A DNA stretch of 64,000 nt from Rhodobacteraceae bacterium HTCC2083 (GTDB lineage Bacteria; Pseudomonadota; Alphaproteobacteria; Rhodobacterales; Rhodobacteraceae): positions 62,001 to 126,000 of the forward strand of contig DS995276.1 in assembly GCA_000156115.1 (NCBI GenBank), in the 5' to 3' direction. The notes beneath the pieces were generated by a model. It was not told the DNA's origin and did not search any database. It saw only the letters and a program-made list of their open reading frames with translations. Both the position numbers and the translations under genes were made by a program. How positions within the stretch are numbered: position 1 is the first letter of the stretch; each line of letters begins with the position of its first letter. Below, piece after piece: positions 19,614 to 29,492 of the stretch.

Positions 19614-20962
19614 ATTTTGAAACACTGAAAACGCAGGTCGCCGAAGGATCAATTGATACCGTTCTGGTTTGCCTTGTGGACATGCAGGGTCGACTGATGG
19701 GCAAGCGGTTTCTGGCCCAGCATTTTGTCGATACTGGATGGGAAGAGACCCATTGCTGCAACTATCTGCTGGCAACCGACCTCGCGATGTCGACACCTGA
19801 CGGGTATAAAAGCACAAGCTGGGAAGCTGGATATGGCGACTACGTCATGCGGCCAGACCTAAGCACATTGCGCCCCGTGCCTTGGCTTGAAGGGACCGTG
19901 ATGGTGCTTTGTGATGTGTTGGATCACGCGACACATAAAGATGTCCCCCATTCGCCGCGCGCCATCCTGAAATCGCAGATCGCCCGCCTTGAGCAGATGG
20001 GTTTGACAGCAATGGCTGCGACCGAATTGGAGTTCTTTCTGTTTGCCAAGAGCTTTGATGAAATTAGCAAAGTTGGCTTCCAGGATCTCACGCCGATTTC
20101 GGCGTGCAACGAAGATTATCACATCCTTCAGACCACCAAAGAAGAACATGTGATGCGCCCCATTCGCAATCACCTCTATGCCGCAGGGCTGCCGATTGAG
20201 GGCAGCAAAGGCGAGGCCGAAACAGGCCAAGAAGAGCTGAACATTAAATACGCCGCAGCCTTGGATTGCGCCGATCATCACGCGATTGCGAAACATGGCA
20301 TCAAGGAAATTGCTTGGCAGCAAGGCCATGCCGTGACGTTTATGCCGAAATGGCATCATGAAAAAGTGGGCTCCTCCAGCCACATTCATCAATCGCTTTG
20401 GGAAGACGGCGCACCTGCGTTTTTCGATGCGGATGGTCAGTTTGGGATGTCAAAACTGATGTCCCAGTATGTTGCCGGATTGATCAAATACGCGCCGGAT
20501 GTGACGTATTTTCTGGCGCCTTATGTCAATAGCTACAAACGGTTCCAAAAGGGTACGTTCGCCCCAACTGGCCGCGTGTGGTCCGTGGATAATCGCACCG
20601 CTGGTTTCCGCCTGTGTGGTGCACATTCAAAGGCTGTGCGGATCGAATGCCGTATCGGCGGCTCTGACCTGAACCCCTATCTCGCGATGGCTACGCAGAT
20701 TGCTTGCGGCATCGCGGGCATTGAAGAAGCGCTGGAGTTGCAGCCGCCGCTGGATGGCGATGCATATGCCACCAAAGAGGGTGGCACGATCCCTGAAAAC
20801 CTGCGCGATGCGCGTGATGCGCTGCACGGCTCGGACATGCTGCGCGCTGCCATCGGCGACGATGTTGTCGCGCACTACAGTCGCTGTGCGGAAGTGGAAC
20901 TGGAGTGGTTTGACAAGGTGGTCACCGACCAAGAAATCGCTCGCGGTTTTGAGCAGGCATAG
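19598..20962 (+). CDS. Glutamine-synthetase-like gamma-glutamyl-amine ligase
   Basis: 454-aa GS-fold protein. Metal/glutamate motifs visible: ATELEFFLF, the SKGEAETGQEELN segment, MPKWHHEKVGSSSHIHQSLW, and NSYKRFQKGTFAP. Sequence and context differ from nitrogen-assimilating GlnA and fit the PuuA / IpuC / GlnA3-GlnA4 group that ligates glutamate to amines (putrescine, isopropylamine, ethanolamine). The following dehydrogenases would act on the glutamylated product. Substrate not readable from sequence. Confidence 0.82.
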   Translation: MPSQLDFETLKTQVAEGSIDTVLVCLVDMQGRLMGKRFLAQHFVDTGWEETHCCNYLLATDLAMSTPDGYKSTSWEAGYGDYVMRPDLSTLRPVPWLEGTVMVLCDVLDHATHKDVPHSPRAILKSQIARLEQMGLTAMAATELEFFLFAKSFDEISKVGFQDLTPISACNEDYHILQTTKEEHVMRPIRNHLYAAGLPIEGSKGEAETGQEELNIKYAAALDCADHHAIAKHGIKEIAWQQGHAVTFMPKWHHEKVGSSSHIHQSLWEDGAPAFFDADGQFGMSKLMSQYVAGLIKYAPDVTYFLAPYVNSYKRFQKGTFAPTGRVWSVDNRTAGFRLCGAHSKAVRIECRIGGSDLNPYLAMATQIACGIAGIEEALELQPPLDGDAYATKEGGTIPENLRDARDALHGSDMLRAAIGDDVVAHYSRCAEVELEWFDKVVTDQEIARGFEQA

Positions 20963-20968
20963 CGGAAA

Positions 20969-22351
20969 ATGACAATGGCACAGCAACTTACATGTATTTC
21001 CCCCATTGATGGAACCGTCTACGAATCGCGCGATGCGGCATCATTCGCAGCCGCGAAAACAGCGGTTGAGACTGCCGCGCTGGCGCAAAGGGCATGGCGT
21101 GCGCACACAATCCAGCAGCGTGCAGATATTGTCATGGCAGGCATCGCCAATCTCGGTGCGATGAATGATGAAATCGTGCCTGCACTTGCCCAGATGATGG
21201 GGCGGCCTGTGCGCTATGGCGGCGAATTCGGCGGTGTTCAGGAACGTGCGGGACATATGGCATCGATTGCCCAATCTGCCCTCGCAGATATCGTTGTCGA
21301 AGACAGTGACAAGTTCCGCCGCGTCATCAAACGCGAACCCCATGGGACTGTGCTGGTGATAGCACCCTGGAATTACCCCTACATGACCGCGATAAACACG
21401 GTTGCACCTGCGCTGATCGCGGGCAACGCCGTGGTGCTGAAAGTGGCGACACAAACATTGCTGACGGGCGAACATCTGGTCCAAGCCTTCGTCGCGGCCG
21501 GCGTGCCAGCGGAGGTTTTCCAGAACCTCTTTTTGGATCATGCGACGACGTCACAGCTGATTGCAGAAAACTGCTTTGATTTTGTGAACTTCACGGGGTC
21601 GGTTGGTGGCGGCAAAGCGGTTGAGACTGCGGCGGCGGGCACATTCACAGGTGTCGGGCTAGAGCTTGGCGGCAAGGACCCGGGCTATGTTTGCGAAGAC
21701 GCGGATGTTGATGTTGCGGTCGAGACGTTGATCGACGGGGCGATGTTTAACGCCGGTCAGTGTTGCTGCGGCATTGAACGGATTTATGTCCACGAAACCC
21801 ACTTTGACACATTCGTTGCCAAGGCCGTTGCGATCGTCAAAGCCTACAAGCTTGGCGATCCACGCGATCAAGCAACAACCCTTGGCCCGATGGCCCATGT
21901 CCGCTTTGCCACAGAAGTGCGCGCGCAAATCGCCGAGGCAATCGCCGACGGTGCGACCGCCCATATCGAGACCTTCCCACAGGACGACGGCGGTGCCTAT
22001 CTGACACCCCAAATCCTGACCGATGTGAACCATGACATGCGGGTCATGCAGGACGAGAGCTTTGGACCAGTCGTCGGCATTATGAAGGTGTCATCAGACC
22101 AACAGGCCATAGCGCTGATGAATGACAGCGAGTTCGGGCTGACAGCATCAATCTGGACCAAGGACGCCGACCGCGCAGAACGTATCGGCGCGCAACTTGA
22201 GACCGGCACCGTGTTCTTGAACCGCGCGGACTATCTGGACCCAGCCCTTTGTTGGACTGGTTGCAAGGACACCGGACGCGGCGGCGGTTTGTCCGTCATT
22301 GGCTACCACAATCTGACCCGCCCCAAATCATACCACCTAAAGAAAGCCTAA
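20969..22351 (+). CDS. NAD(P)-dependent aldehyde dehydrogenase
   Basis: 460-aa ALDH. Seen: APWNYPYMTAINTVAPALIAG (cofactor and oxyanion Asn), FTGSVGGGKAV, active-site Glu in LELGGKDPGYV, catalytic Cys in MFNAGQCCCGIERIYV (about residue 266), and ESFGPVVGIM. It would oxidise the aldehyde formed by the alcohol dehydrogenase encoded next, 3 bp after its stop. Confidence 0.93.
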   Translation: MTMAQQLTCISPIDGTVYESRDAASFAAAKTAVETAALAQRAWRAHTIQQRADIVMAGIANLGAMNDEIVPALAQMMGRPVRYGGEFGGVQERAGHMASIAQSALADIVVEDSDKFRRVIKREPHGTVLVIAPWNYPYMTAINTVAPALIAGNAVVLKVATQTLLTGEHLVQAFVAAGVPAEVFQNLFLDHATTSQLIAENCFDFVNFTGSVGGGKAVETAAAGTFTGVGLELGGKDPGYVCEDADVDVAVETLIDGAMFNAGQCCCGIERIYVHETHFDTFVAKAVAIVKAYKLGDPRDQATTLGPMAHVRFATEVRAQIAEAIADGATAHIETFPQDDGGAYLTPQILTDVNHDMRVMQDESFGPVVGIMKVSSDQQAIALMNDSEFGLTASIWTKDADRAERIGAQLETGTVFLNRADYLDPALCWTGCKDTGRGGGLSVIGYHNLTRPKSYHLKKA

Positions 22352-22354
22352 GAC

Positions 22355-23503
22355 ATGAATCTCGTTGGAAACTGGTCCTACCCGACCACGATCAAGTTTG
22401 GTGCAGGCCGGATAGCAGAATTGCCCGACGCATGCGCATCCGCTGGCATGAAGAACCCGTTGCTGGTGACAGACAAGGGTCTGGCGAACTTGCCAGTCAC
22501 ACAAGATACGCTTGCGATACTGGACGCTGCCGGATTGGGCCGGAGCATGTTCTCGGATGTTGATCCGAACCCGTCCGAAATCAATCTTGCCGCTGGCGTT
22601 GCCGCATATAAAGCGGGCGGCCATGACGGCGTTATCGCGTTTGGCGGGGGGTCGGGTCTCGATCTGGGCAAGATGGTCGCATTTATGGCGGGCCAGACAC
22701 GTCCCATCTGGGATTTTGAGGATATCGGCGACTATTGGACACGCGCCGACACAGCCGCGATTGCACCCATCATTGCTGTTCCCACAACGGCTGGCACCGG
22801 ATCCGAGGTCGGGCGCGCGTCGGTCATCACGGATTCCGTTTCACACGTCAAAAAGATCATCTTTCACCCCAAGGTTTTGCCGACGGTCGTCATCTGCGAT
22901 CCGGCGCTTACCGTTGGGATGCCAAAATTTATCACCGCAGGCACCGGATTGGATGCTTTCGCCCACTGCGTCGAGGCTTTCTCAAGCCCGCATTACCACC
23001 CGATGAGCCAAGGCATGGCGTTAGAAGGGATGCGATTGGTCAAGGAATATCTGCCACGCGCATACGCTGACGGCGCCGACCTTGAGGCCCGAGCACACAT
23101 GATGTCAGCCGCGGCGATGGGGGCAACGGCGTTCCAGAAAGGGCTCGGTGCGATTCACGCATTATCCCACCCGGTTGGCGCGGTTTACAACACGCACCAT
23201 GGCACGACGAATGCCGTATTCATGCCGGCCGTTTTGAAGTTCAACGCCCCCGCGATCCACGACAGATTTGACGCCGCCGCTGCATACCTTGGCATTGACG
23301 GCGGGTTTGACGGCTTTTGCACCTATGTCCAAGACCTGAACAATTCCCTCATGATCCCGTCGAACCTGGGCGCCTTAGGCGTTGGAACCGACCGCTTGGA
23401 TGACCTTGTCACTATGGCGCTGAAAGATCCGTCCTGTGGGGGAAATCCGATTGAACTGACTGCGCAGAATTTGTGCGAAATTCTGGATGATGCGCTGAGG
23501 TAA
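22355..23503 (+). CDS. Iron-containing alcohol dehydrogenase
   Basis: 382-aa Fe-ADH (group III). NAD-binding GGGSGLDLGK near residue 97, PTTAGTGSEVGRASVI, and the metal ligands in AGTGLDAFAHCVEAF and GAIHALSHPVGAVYNTHHGTTNA. Acts in the cytoplasm on a primary alcohol. Its place between a glutamyl ligase plus ALDH and a transporter implies a hydroxyl-bearing substrate such as an amino alcohol (inference). Confidence 0.93.
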   Translation: MNLVGNWSYPTTIKFGAGRIAELPDACASAGMKNPLLVTDKGLANLPVTQDTLAILDAAGLGRSMFSDVDPNPSEINLAAGVAAYKAGGHDGVIAFGGGSGLDLGKMVAFMAGQTRPIWDFEDIGDYWTRADTAAIAPIIAVPTTAGTGSEVGRASVITDSVSHVKKIIFHPKVLPTVVICDPALTVGMPKFITAGTGLDAFAHCVEAFSSPHYHPMSQGMALEGMRLVKEYLPRAYADGADLEARAHMMSAAAMGATAFQKGLGAIHALSHPVGAVYNTHHGTTNAVFMPAVLKFNAPAIHDRFDAAAAYLGIDGGFDGFCTYVQDLNNSLMIPSNLGALGVGTDRLDDLVTMALKDPSCGGNPIELTAQNLCEILDDALR

Positions 23504-23661
23504 GGCATGCGTCAGCCCCGCAATAAACACCCAAAGTACTGAATTATAACACTAAAAATGAAAGGCAAAAGAGAACTTCAAGCTTCAGCAGAAACTGCTG
23601 TCTGCGGTTTATCTACCAAACCTTTCGAACCGCACCACAAAAAACCAACGGGAGAAAAAAC

Positions 23662-24669
23662 ATGAAAACTACAACAATTGCCAAGGCCCTGACCGGTGGC
23701 GCGATCTGCGCGTTACTGTCGACGGCTGCTTTCGCCGAAGACGTGAAACTGCGTTTCGCTGGCGTCTTTCCCATCGACCACTACGGCACAAAAATGATGG
23801 AACAAGTTGCTGCTGACGTGAATGCCGCAGGCGTTGGTCTGAACATGGAAGTGTTCCCGGCTAACCAGCTAGGGTCCGGCGAAGCCCTGTTTGAAGATGT
23901 GGCGCGCGGCAACATCGATTTCGCAGGCGCGTTCATTTATGCGGATACGGATCAACGCCTTGAATTCCTGTCCATGCCATTCCTTGTTTCCGGCTGGGAC
24001 GACATGGACAGCATCCTGCGTAACCTGGATTCCGAATATAACCAAATCCTTCAGGAAATCACGGACGAGTACGGCGTGAGTGTTATGGCGCAGAACCCCG
24101 AAGGCTTTGTCGGTATCGTCGCCAACCAAGAGCCAGACAACTGGAACAACTTCGAAGACAAGGGCATGAACATCCGTGTTTGGTCTTCGAATGCTGTGAA
24201 AGCCATGGTTGAATCCTTTGGATACCGCGCGACAACAATGGCATGGGGCGATATTTTCCCTGCGCTTCAGTCTGGCATTGTCGACGGCGCGATTTGTTGC
24301 ACAAAGACGGCGACATATTCGATCTTTGCACAGTCCGGCGTTGGTACGCATTTCGTCGAATACAACTCGATTTCGGAAATCACGACATTCTACGGATCGC
24401 AGCGCACATTGGACAAATTGAACGATGAGCAACGCGACGTTGTTCAAGCAGCTATGTCCAAAGCCTCCGAAGACTTCTTTGCCTACAACCGCGAGAACGA
24501 CGCGCTGTTTGGCGACAAGCTTGTCGAAGAGGGTTACACAATCTTGCGGCTGAACGATGAAGATCAGCTTGCGATGGCGTCACAAGTCCAAGAAACAATC
24601 TGGCCATTGATGGCCGAGACAGTCGGCCAAGAGATCATCGATCGGCTGCTCGCCTCAATGAACCAATAA
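23662..24669 (+). CDS. TRAP transporter solute-binding protein (DctP)
   Basis: 335-aa periplasmic receptor with a signal peptide (MKTTTIAKALTGGAICALLS... to AFAED). DctP-family features: LRFAGVFPIDHYGT, NIDFAGAF, NIRVWSSNAVKAMVESFG and the GIVDGAICC segment. The binding Arg is in NIRVWSS. TRAP systems import mostly carboxylate-bearing solutes using the Na+ gradient. GGGAG 7 bp upstream. A terminator-like hairpin separates it from dctQ, which would keep receptor in excess. Confidence 0.92.
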   Translation: MKTTTIAKALTGGAICALLSTAAFAEDVKLRFAGVFPIDHYGTKMMEQVAADVNAAGVGLNMEVFPANQLGSGEALFEDVARGNIDFAGAFIYADTDQRLEFLSMPFLVSGWDDMDSILRNLDSEYNQILQEITDEYGVSVMAQNPEGFVGIVANQEPDNWNNFEDKGMNIRVWSSNAVKAMVESFGYRATTMAWGDIFPALQSGIVDGAICCTKTATYSIFAQSGVGTHFVEYNSISEITTFYGSQRTLDKLNDEQRDVVQAAMSKASEDFFAYNRENDALFGDKLVEEGYTILRLNDEDQLAMASQVQETIWPLMAETVGQEIIDRLLASMNQ

Positions 24670-24680
24670 ATCAAAGCAAG

Positions 24681-24711
24681 GAAGGCCGGCGTCAATCGCC
24701 GGCCTTTTTTG
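24681..24711 (+). terminator. Intercistronic hairpin after dctP
   Basis: AAGGCCGGCG-TCAAT-CGCCGGCCTTTTTT: a 10-bp perfect stem with T-run. A full intrinsic terminator by sequence, probably leaky, giving more binding protein than permease. Confidence 0.85.
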
Positions 24712-24740
24712 ATTGAAGCGACACCAGGAGGGACCAAGGC

Positions 24741-25355
24741 ATGTCGAATTCTACAGACGAACTGCCAGCGGACGTCAGCGATGAAAGCGGCGAACGTTTA
24801 ATAAGAATAACAGATGAGCTGCCACAGTTCATCGGCGCACCAATGAACTGGATGCTCTTTGGCATGAAAGCCATCGTGACGATTTCAGGCTTTCTGATGG
24901 CGTTCACATTTGGCGCCGTCGTCGTCATCCGCTACGGGTTTGGCGGCGATCTATTCGCCTATGAAGAATGGCTTTTGGCGATCAGCATCGTCGGCTTTTT
25001 CGCAGGTGCCGTTTTGGCGTCCGAGCGTAAGCTACACATTAACGCCGACATACTCAGCATTGTGATCAGCGATCCGAAACTGATCTGGTGGCGCGGATTT
25101 GCCGTGCTGGTAATCGAACTGCTGGTGATCCTGTTTATCGTTTATGCCTGCTACATTTCGCTGCTTGATGACTTTTCGTTTCCGCGTTTGCGCGCAACAC
25201 CCGTGCTGCGCATTCCGTTTGTGTCGTGGCGCATCGCTATCATGATTGCATTCAGCTTTATGGCCATGTTCTCGGCTGCATATCTTTATGTGCATATCCG
25301 GCAAGGTCTTGGCCTTCCCTTGAAATCTGACACCCCCAAAGGAGCCGCCCAATGA
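24741..25355 (+). CDS. TRAP transporter small permease (DctQ)
   Basis: 204-aa inner-membrane protein with four hydrophobic segments (about residues 40-68, 82-100, 118-145, 160-185) and a longer hydrophilic N-terminus of about 35 residues. Standard size for DctQ. GGAGG ribosome site. Overlaps dctM by 4 bp (ATGA). Confidence 0.9.
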   Translation: MSNSTDELPADVSDESGERLIRITDELPQFIGAPMNWMLFGMKAIVTISGFLMAFTFGAVVVIRYGFGGDLFAYEEWLLAISIVGFFAGAVLASERKLHINADILSIVISDPKLIWWRGFAVLVIELLVILFIVYACYISLLDDFSFPRLRATPVLRIPFVSWRIAIMIAFSFMAMFSAAYLYVHIRQGLGLPLKSDTPKGAAQ

Positions 25356-26644
25356 TTATCACAGGAAGTCTTCTCATTGTTTGTGTGATGCTGCTGCTTG
25401 GCGTCAGCGTCTATATCGCCTTCGGCTCAGTTCTGATGTTCATCGCACTTGTCGGAGATCAATCGATCTCAGGCTATTTGCCAACCGGCTCAACCGGGAT
25501 CCGTTCTTTGGTATTGCTGGCCATTCCGCTCTTTATGATTGCCGGTGGCATCATGGAGAAAGGCAAGATTGCAGCTCCTCTTGTGTCATTGGCACAGATG
25601 TTTATCGGGCATATAAAGGGCGGTCTCAGTGCGGCTGGCGTTTTGGCATGTGGTGTCTTCGGCTCGATCTCGGGTAGTGCAAATGCGACATTGACCTGCA
25701 TCGGTGGCATCATGATGCCGCATTTGAAAAAGGCGAACTACCCCAAGGGGCAGTCGGCTGCTTTGATCGTTGCGGCGGCACCTCTTGGGCTTTTGATCCC
25801 ACCCAGTGCTTCGCACATTCTCTACGGCTGGGTTGCGCAACAACATGTTCTGAAGTGTTTTTTGTCGACAGTGATCCCAGCGTTCATTTTGATTACGCTG
25901 CTTATCCTCACCAACCAGTTCTTGTTGCGCAAGCATCACGATATCATCTTGTCAGAGCGGCCAACGCCATTCATGCCGACATTCGTGCGCCAAGGCCGTT
26001 TGGCGGGACCCGCTTTGATGATGCCTGTCATCATCTTGGGCGGCATCTATGGAGGGATCATGACCCCGACAGAAGCTGCCGGTATTGCGGTTGTCTATGC
26101 CGTCCCGATCGCGATTTACTATTACCGCGGACTGACATGGAAAACGATGGCTACAACCATCCAGACCTCCGGTGTGACAATCGGCGTTGTGATGGTGATG
26201 ATCTTTATGGTTCTGATCGTGTCTGACAATCTGATCGCGCAAGGCGCGCCCGCGCTGGCCAAACAGATGGTCTATTCCGTTTCTGAAAACCCGATTGTGA
26301 TCTTGTTGATGATCAACGTTGTGATGATCCTTATTGGCATGCTGATGGACGATATCTCGGGCTTGCTTCTGGCAACTCCGATTTTGCTGCCCATCGCGCA
26401 AAGCACGGGCATGGACCCCATCCATTTTGCGGCCGTCATCGGTGTGAACTTGGGGATGGCGAATATCACGCCACCAACTGCGCCACTGCTGTATCTGGGC
26501 GCGCAGGTTTGCGACGTACCCGTGTCGCGGATGCTTTGGCCAACTTTGATCTTCATCACGTTCGCATGGTTGCCAACGTTGATGCTGACCACGTTCATTC
26601 CAGAACTAGCTTTGTTCCTTCCTGACCTCTTGCTCGGCGATTAG
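25352..26644 (+). CDS. TRAP transporter large permease (DctM)
   Basis: 430-aa polytopic membrane protein, family length. Seen: GSISGSANATLTCIGGIMMP, AAAPLGLLIPPS, GIMTPTEAAGIA and GMANITPPTAPLLYLGA, all DctM signatures. Forms the transport channel with DctQ. Confidence 0.95.
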   Translation: MIITGSLLIVCVMLLLGVSVYIAFGSVLMFIALVGDQSISGYLPTGSTGIRSLVLLAIPLFMIAGGIMEKGKIAAPLVSLAQMFIGHIKGGLSAAGVLACGVFGSISGSANATLTCIGGIMMPHLKKANYPKGQSAALIVAAAPLGLLIPPSASHILYGWVAQQHVLKCFLSTVIPAFILITLLILTNQFLLRKHHDIILSERPTPFMPTFVRQGRLAGPALMMPVIILGGIYGGIMTPTEAAGIAVVYAVPIAIYYYRGLTWKTMATTIQTSGVTIGVVMVMIFMVLIVSDNLIAQGAPALAKQMVYSVSENPIVILLMINVVMILIGMLMDDISGLLLATPILLPIAQSTGMDPIHFAAVIGVNLGMANITPPTAPLLYLGAQVCDVPVSRMLWPTLIFITFAWLPTLMLTTFIPELALFLPDLLLGD

Positions 26645-26661
26645 AGCAATCAGGTAAGAAA

Positions 26662-26696
26662 GGTCGGGCGGTTACTTCTTCCTGAGCCGCCCGACC
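26662..26696 (+). other. RNA hairpin between dctM and usp
   Basis: GGTCGGGCGG and CCGCCCGACC form a perfect 10-bp stem around a 15-nt loop. No T-run follows, so more likely an mRNA stability or partial-termination element than a full terminator. Confidence 0.65.
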
Positions 26697-26754
26697 GGAA
26701 GTATCGGCACTGAACTTGCTTTCAGTGTGCCAAATAGAAACTGAGGATACCCAG

Positions 26755-27165
26755 ATGTATAACAATATTTTCGTAGCACTTTCCTTGGAACACGGCATCA
26801 GCGACCTTGCGCTGTCGGCGGCGCGTCAGTTGGTTTCCGAGGGCGGAAAGATTACAGCGATCCACGTCTATGAGCCGCCAAACAGTTCAGTTCTGGCGTT
26901 CCTTGAGGAGGATGCCGCTGAAAAGTCGCATCAACGCGCAAAGTCGCTCTTGGCTGAGCGGGTGAAGGGCGAAGTTGGTATCTCTTCTGTTTTGCTTAAA
27001 GGGCAATCCGCTGGGCACTCTATTACAGAATACGCCAACACGCATAATGCGGACTGCGTTGTGATCGCGTCACACCGGCCGGGATTGAAGGATTTTTTCC
27101 TTGGTTCCACGGCGGCACGCGTCGTGCGTCACGCACATTGTGCAGTGCATGTGCTGCGTTTTTGA
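26755..27165 (+). CDS. Universal stress protein (TeaD-like)
   Basis: 136-aa UspA-fold protein: MYNNIFVALSLE start, CVVIASHRPGLKDFFLGSTAARVVRHAHCAVHV end, i.e. the ATP-binding G-x2-G-x9-G(S/T) region is only partly kept. ATG 26755 with GAGGA upstream; the longer reading is not family-like. USP genes close TRAP operons elsewhere (TeaD of the ectoine transporter modulates uptake), so a transport-regulating role is likely. Confidence 0.85.
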   Translation: MYNNIFVALSLEHGISDLALSAARQLVSEGGKITAIHVYEPPNSSVLAFLEEDAAEKSHQRAKSLLAERVKGEVGISSVLLKGQSAGHSITEYANTHNADCVVIASHRPGLKDFFLGSTAARVVRHAHCAVHVLRF

Positions 27166-27339
27166 CGATTGAGTTGCCAGTTTTGATCGTAACTGCAACG
27201 ACCCAAGAGCAGTAGAAGCACATTATGCGCGTAGCGTCTGATGTCGACGATGCCTAGCCAAAAGATGGACGCAACGGTTTCGCGAAAAAACGATGCTGGT
27301 TGATGTAAAAGGAGACTCGTAATTGACCGGTTCGGCGAA

Positions 27340-27620
27340 ACGCGCTGCGCCTGAAACGACCGCGTGCGGGACTTGCGAGGAAGTGTTGGGCCAGCATTAG
27401 CTGCGAGTGCGATCGGCCGGTTTGTCCACGACCCACTAGTTCGACATCGCTGGTAGCGAAAGTTTGGTTTGGACTTGGCACCTGATCTCGGATTTCAATG
27501 GCTGCTTCAGTGATGTGCGCTGCATCGCGGCGATGAACATGCTGCAAGCGCGAAGAAATGCTGCGTCAGCAATAGCTGCGGATGCATAAGGCGGCTTTTC
27601 CCGCATAGCAGACCTTAATA
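27340..27620. repeat. Dispersed noncoding repeat, copy 2 (double)
   Basis: Two partial copies in tandem: AGCATTAGCTGCGAGTGC with CCGGTTTGTCC (27393-27428) and AATGGCTGCTTCAGTGATG, GCGCGAAGAAATGCTGCGTC, AGCAATAGCTGCGGATGC (27496-27595). The stretch 27166-27711 has no convincing gene. Confidence 0.6.
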
Positions 27621-27711
27621 CAGAGCGCAGCGAATGCCCTAAACGCTCAAACACACACTTTGATAGACTTGTTGGTGTACCCTGCCGTAGTGTTGTGGCA
27701 AGGAGCATGAC

Positions 27712-28947
27712 ATGCGGCAGCTGCGCGACGACACACATCTGATACTAGACGGCGAGGTGCGTGTGTATCGGCGCGAGCGCAGCAAGCGCTGGCAGGCAGC
27801 CTTTGTCATCAATGGACACACTATTCGCATCAGCACGGGTAAGCGCGATTTGGCTGAGGCCAAGGAGTACGCCCGCGAGACGTTCCTTGAGTACAAGTTC
27901 CGACACAAGAATGATCTGCCTGTTGTTACCAAGAAGTTCTCTGATGTGGCCAAGCTGGCAATTGCGGATATGCGCAAGCAGCTGGACGCAGGTTTAGGGC
28001 GCAAGGTGTTTGCGGATTACATCGTGTGCATTGAGCGTTATCTGATCCCGTTCTTCGGCGCGCAGTATGTGACCACCATCGATTATGAGAAGGTGCAGCA
28101 GTTCTATGAGTGGCGTCGCGAGAAGATGGGCCGTGAGCCAAAGGCCAGTACGCTCAACACGCATAACTCAGCCATGAACCGTGTGTTTGAAGAAGCCGTG
28201 GCTCGTGGCTTTCTGGCGCATAAGAATGTGCCGCTACTTGTGAACCGTGGTGAGAAAAGCGAACGCCGCCCTGACTTTACCCGTGAAGAATACGCGACAA
28301 TGATCCGCAAGATGCCAAGCTGGATCACCAAGGGTAAAACTGGCTAGCCCACAGACATGCGCCACCTCATGCGTGACTATGTGTTGATCATGGCAAATAC
28401 GGGCATGAGGCACGGTACAGAGGCGCTGAACCTCATGTGGAAGCATGTGACCCTATTTGAGGATGGTGGTCAGCAGTATCTGGAGATGAGCGTGTCAGGT
28501 AAAACTGGGCGCAGGGATATCATCTGTAGGTCGGGCACCATCAACTACCTCAAGCGTATCCATGAGCGATCTGAGGACATACGGCATATCCCATTTGAAG
28601 ACCTGCTCAAGCAGCGGGTCGATCTGCCCGTGTTCAGACTGCCTGATGGCACAGTATCAAAGAATATCCACCAAACATTCCGCAAGTTTGTCACCGACGC
28701 GGGGCTGATCACATGCCCACGTACAGGACAGAACCGCACCCTATACAGCCTACGCCACACCTATGCGACCTTTGCCTTGCTCAACGACGGCATGGATATA
28801 CACGCGCTTGCTGTGCAGATGGGCACAAGCATTGGCATGATTGAGCGGCATTACAGTCATTTGACGCCGCGCCTCAAGAAGGACATGCTCACGGGCAAAA
28901 GATATGAACTCAGTAGAGAAGAATACCATGAAAAGGATTTGCAATGA
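27712..28947 (+). pseudogene. Tyrosine integrase split by an in-frame TAG
   Basis: A continuous 412-codon frame interrupted only by TAG at 28345-28347. Upstream part: arm/core-binding N-terminus (VRVYRRERSKRWQAAFVING; Phe/Lys-rich SAM-like domain). Downstream part: whole catalytic domain with Arg in NTGMRHGTEAL, SLRHTYATFAL, and the Tyr in GMIERHYSHL. Good ribosome site (AAGGAG) before ATG 27712, and an in-frame ATG at 28357 could restart. Not homologous along its length to the 53954 and 61821 integrases. Most simply a recent nonsense mutation. Confidence 0.85.
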
Positions 28948-29492
28948 ACGACACTGTTGATGCCTCATCAAAATATCAGGACAGCCTTCCAATCTCATCA
29001 GATGCGATAATGGAACAGCTTGATAATTGGGGTATTACCTACATCCGTTCAGACCACGTGCCTTTGAGAACCGTAGCGGATTCCAAAAAGGTTCAAGGAC
29101 AGTTTTTATCCTCAGAGCAGGGGGGAGGTCATATCAAAAATCTCTACCTGCGTGATAATAAAAAGCGCAACATATTATTGGTCGCTGAGCAGGATAGACA
29201 GATAGATCTAAAGACGCTGCATACCAAACTGGAAACTGGACGATTGTCATTTGGATCTGCAGAAAGATTGATGCAAAATTTAGGGGTTCGCCCTGGAGCT
29301 GTAACACCGCTCTCAATGATCAATGGGGTTGAAGCGGGAGTGCAGTTGTTCCTCGATAGTGGATTAAAAAGTTGTAATCAGATTTATGTCCACCCTTTGG
29401 TTAATGATCGAACACTGGGTATAACGATGGAAGGGTTGCAGCAGTTCTTTGATAAAATCAAAGTCGAACCTGTTTGGGTAGATTTAGAGTAA
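28944..29492 (+). CDS. ProXp-type aminoacyl-tRNA deacylase
   Basis: 182-aa YbaK/ProX (prolyl-tRNA synthetase-associated) domain: ITYIRSDHVPLRTVADSK, GGGHIKNLYLRDNKKR, SAERLMQNLGVRPGAVTPLSM and NDRTLGITMEGLQQF. Such free-standing proteins clear mischarged Ala-tRNA-Pro in trans; it has the family Lys in DNKKRNILL. Its ATG overlaps the integrase stop (ATGA), so it was co-translated with the integrase. AT-richer than the chromosome. Role as element cargo is inference. Confidence 0.85.
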   Translation: MNDTVDASSKYQDSLPISSDAIMEQLDNWGITYIRSDHVPLRTVADSKKVQGQFLSSEQGGGHIKNLYLRDNKKRNILLVAEQDRQIDLKTLHTKLETGRLSFGSAERLMQNLGVRPGAVTPLSMINGVEAGVQLFLDSGLKSCNQIYVHPLVNDRTLGITMEGLQQFFDKIKVEPVWVDLE

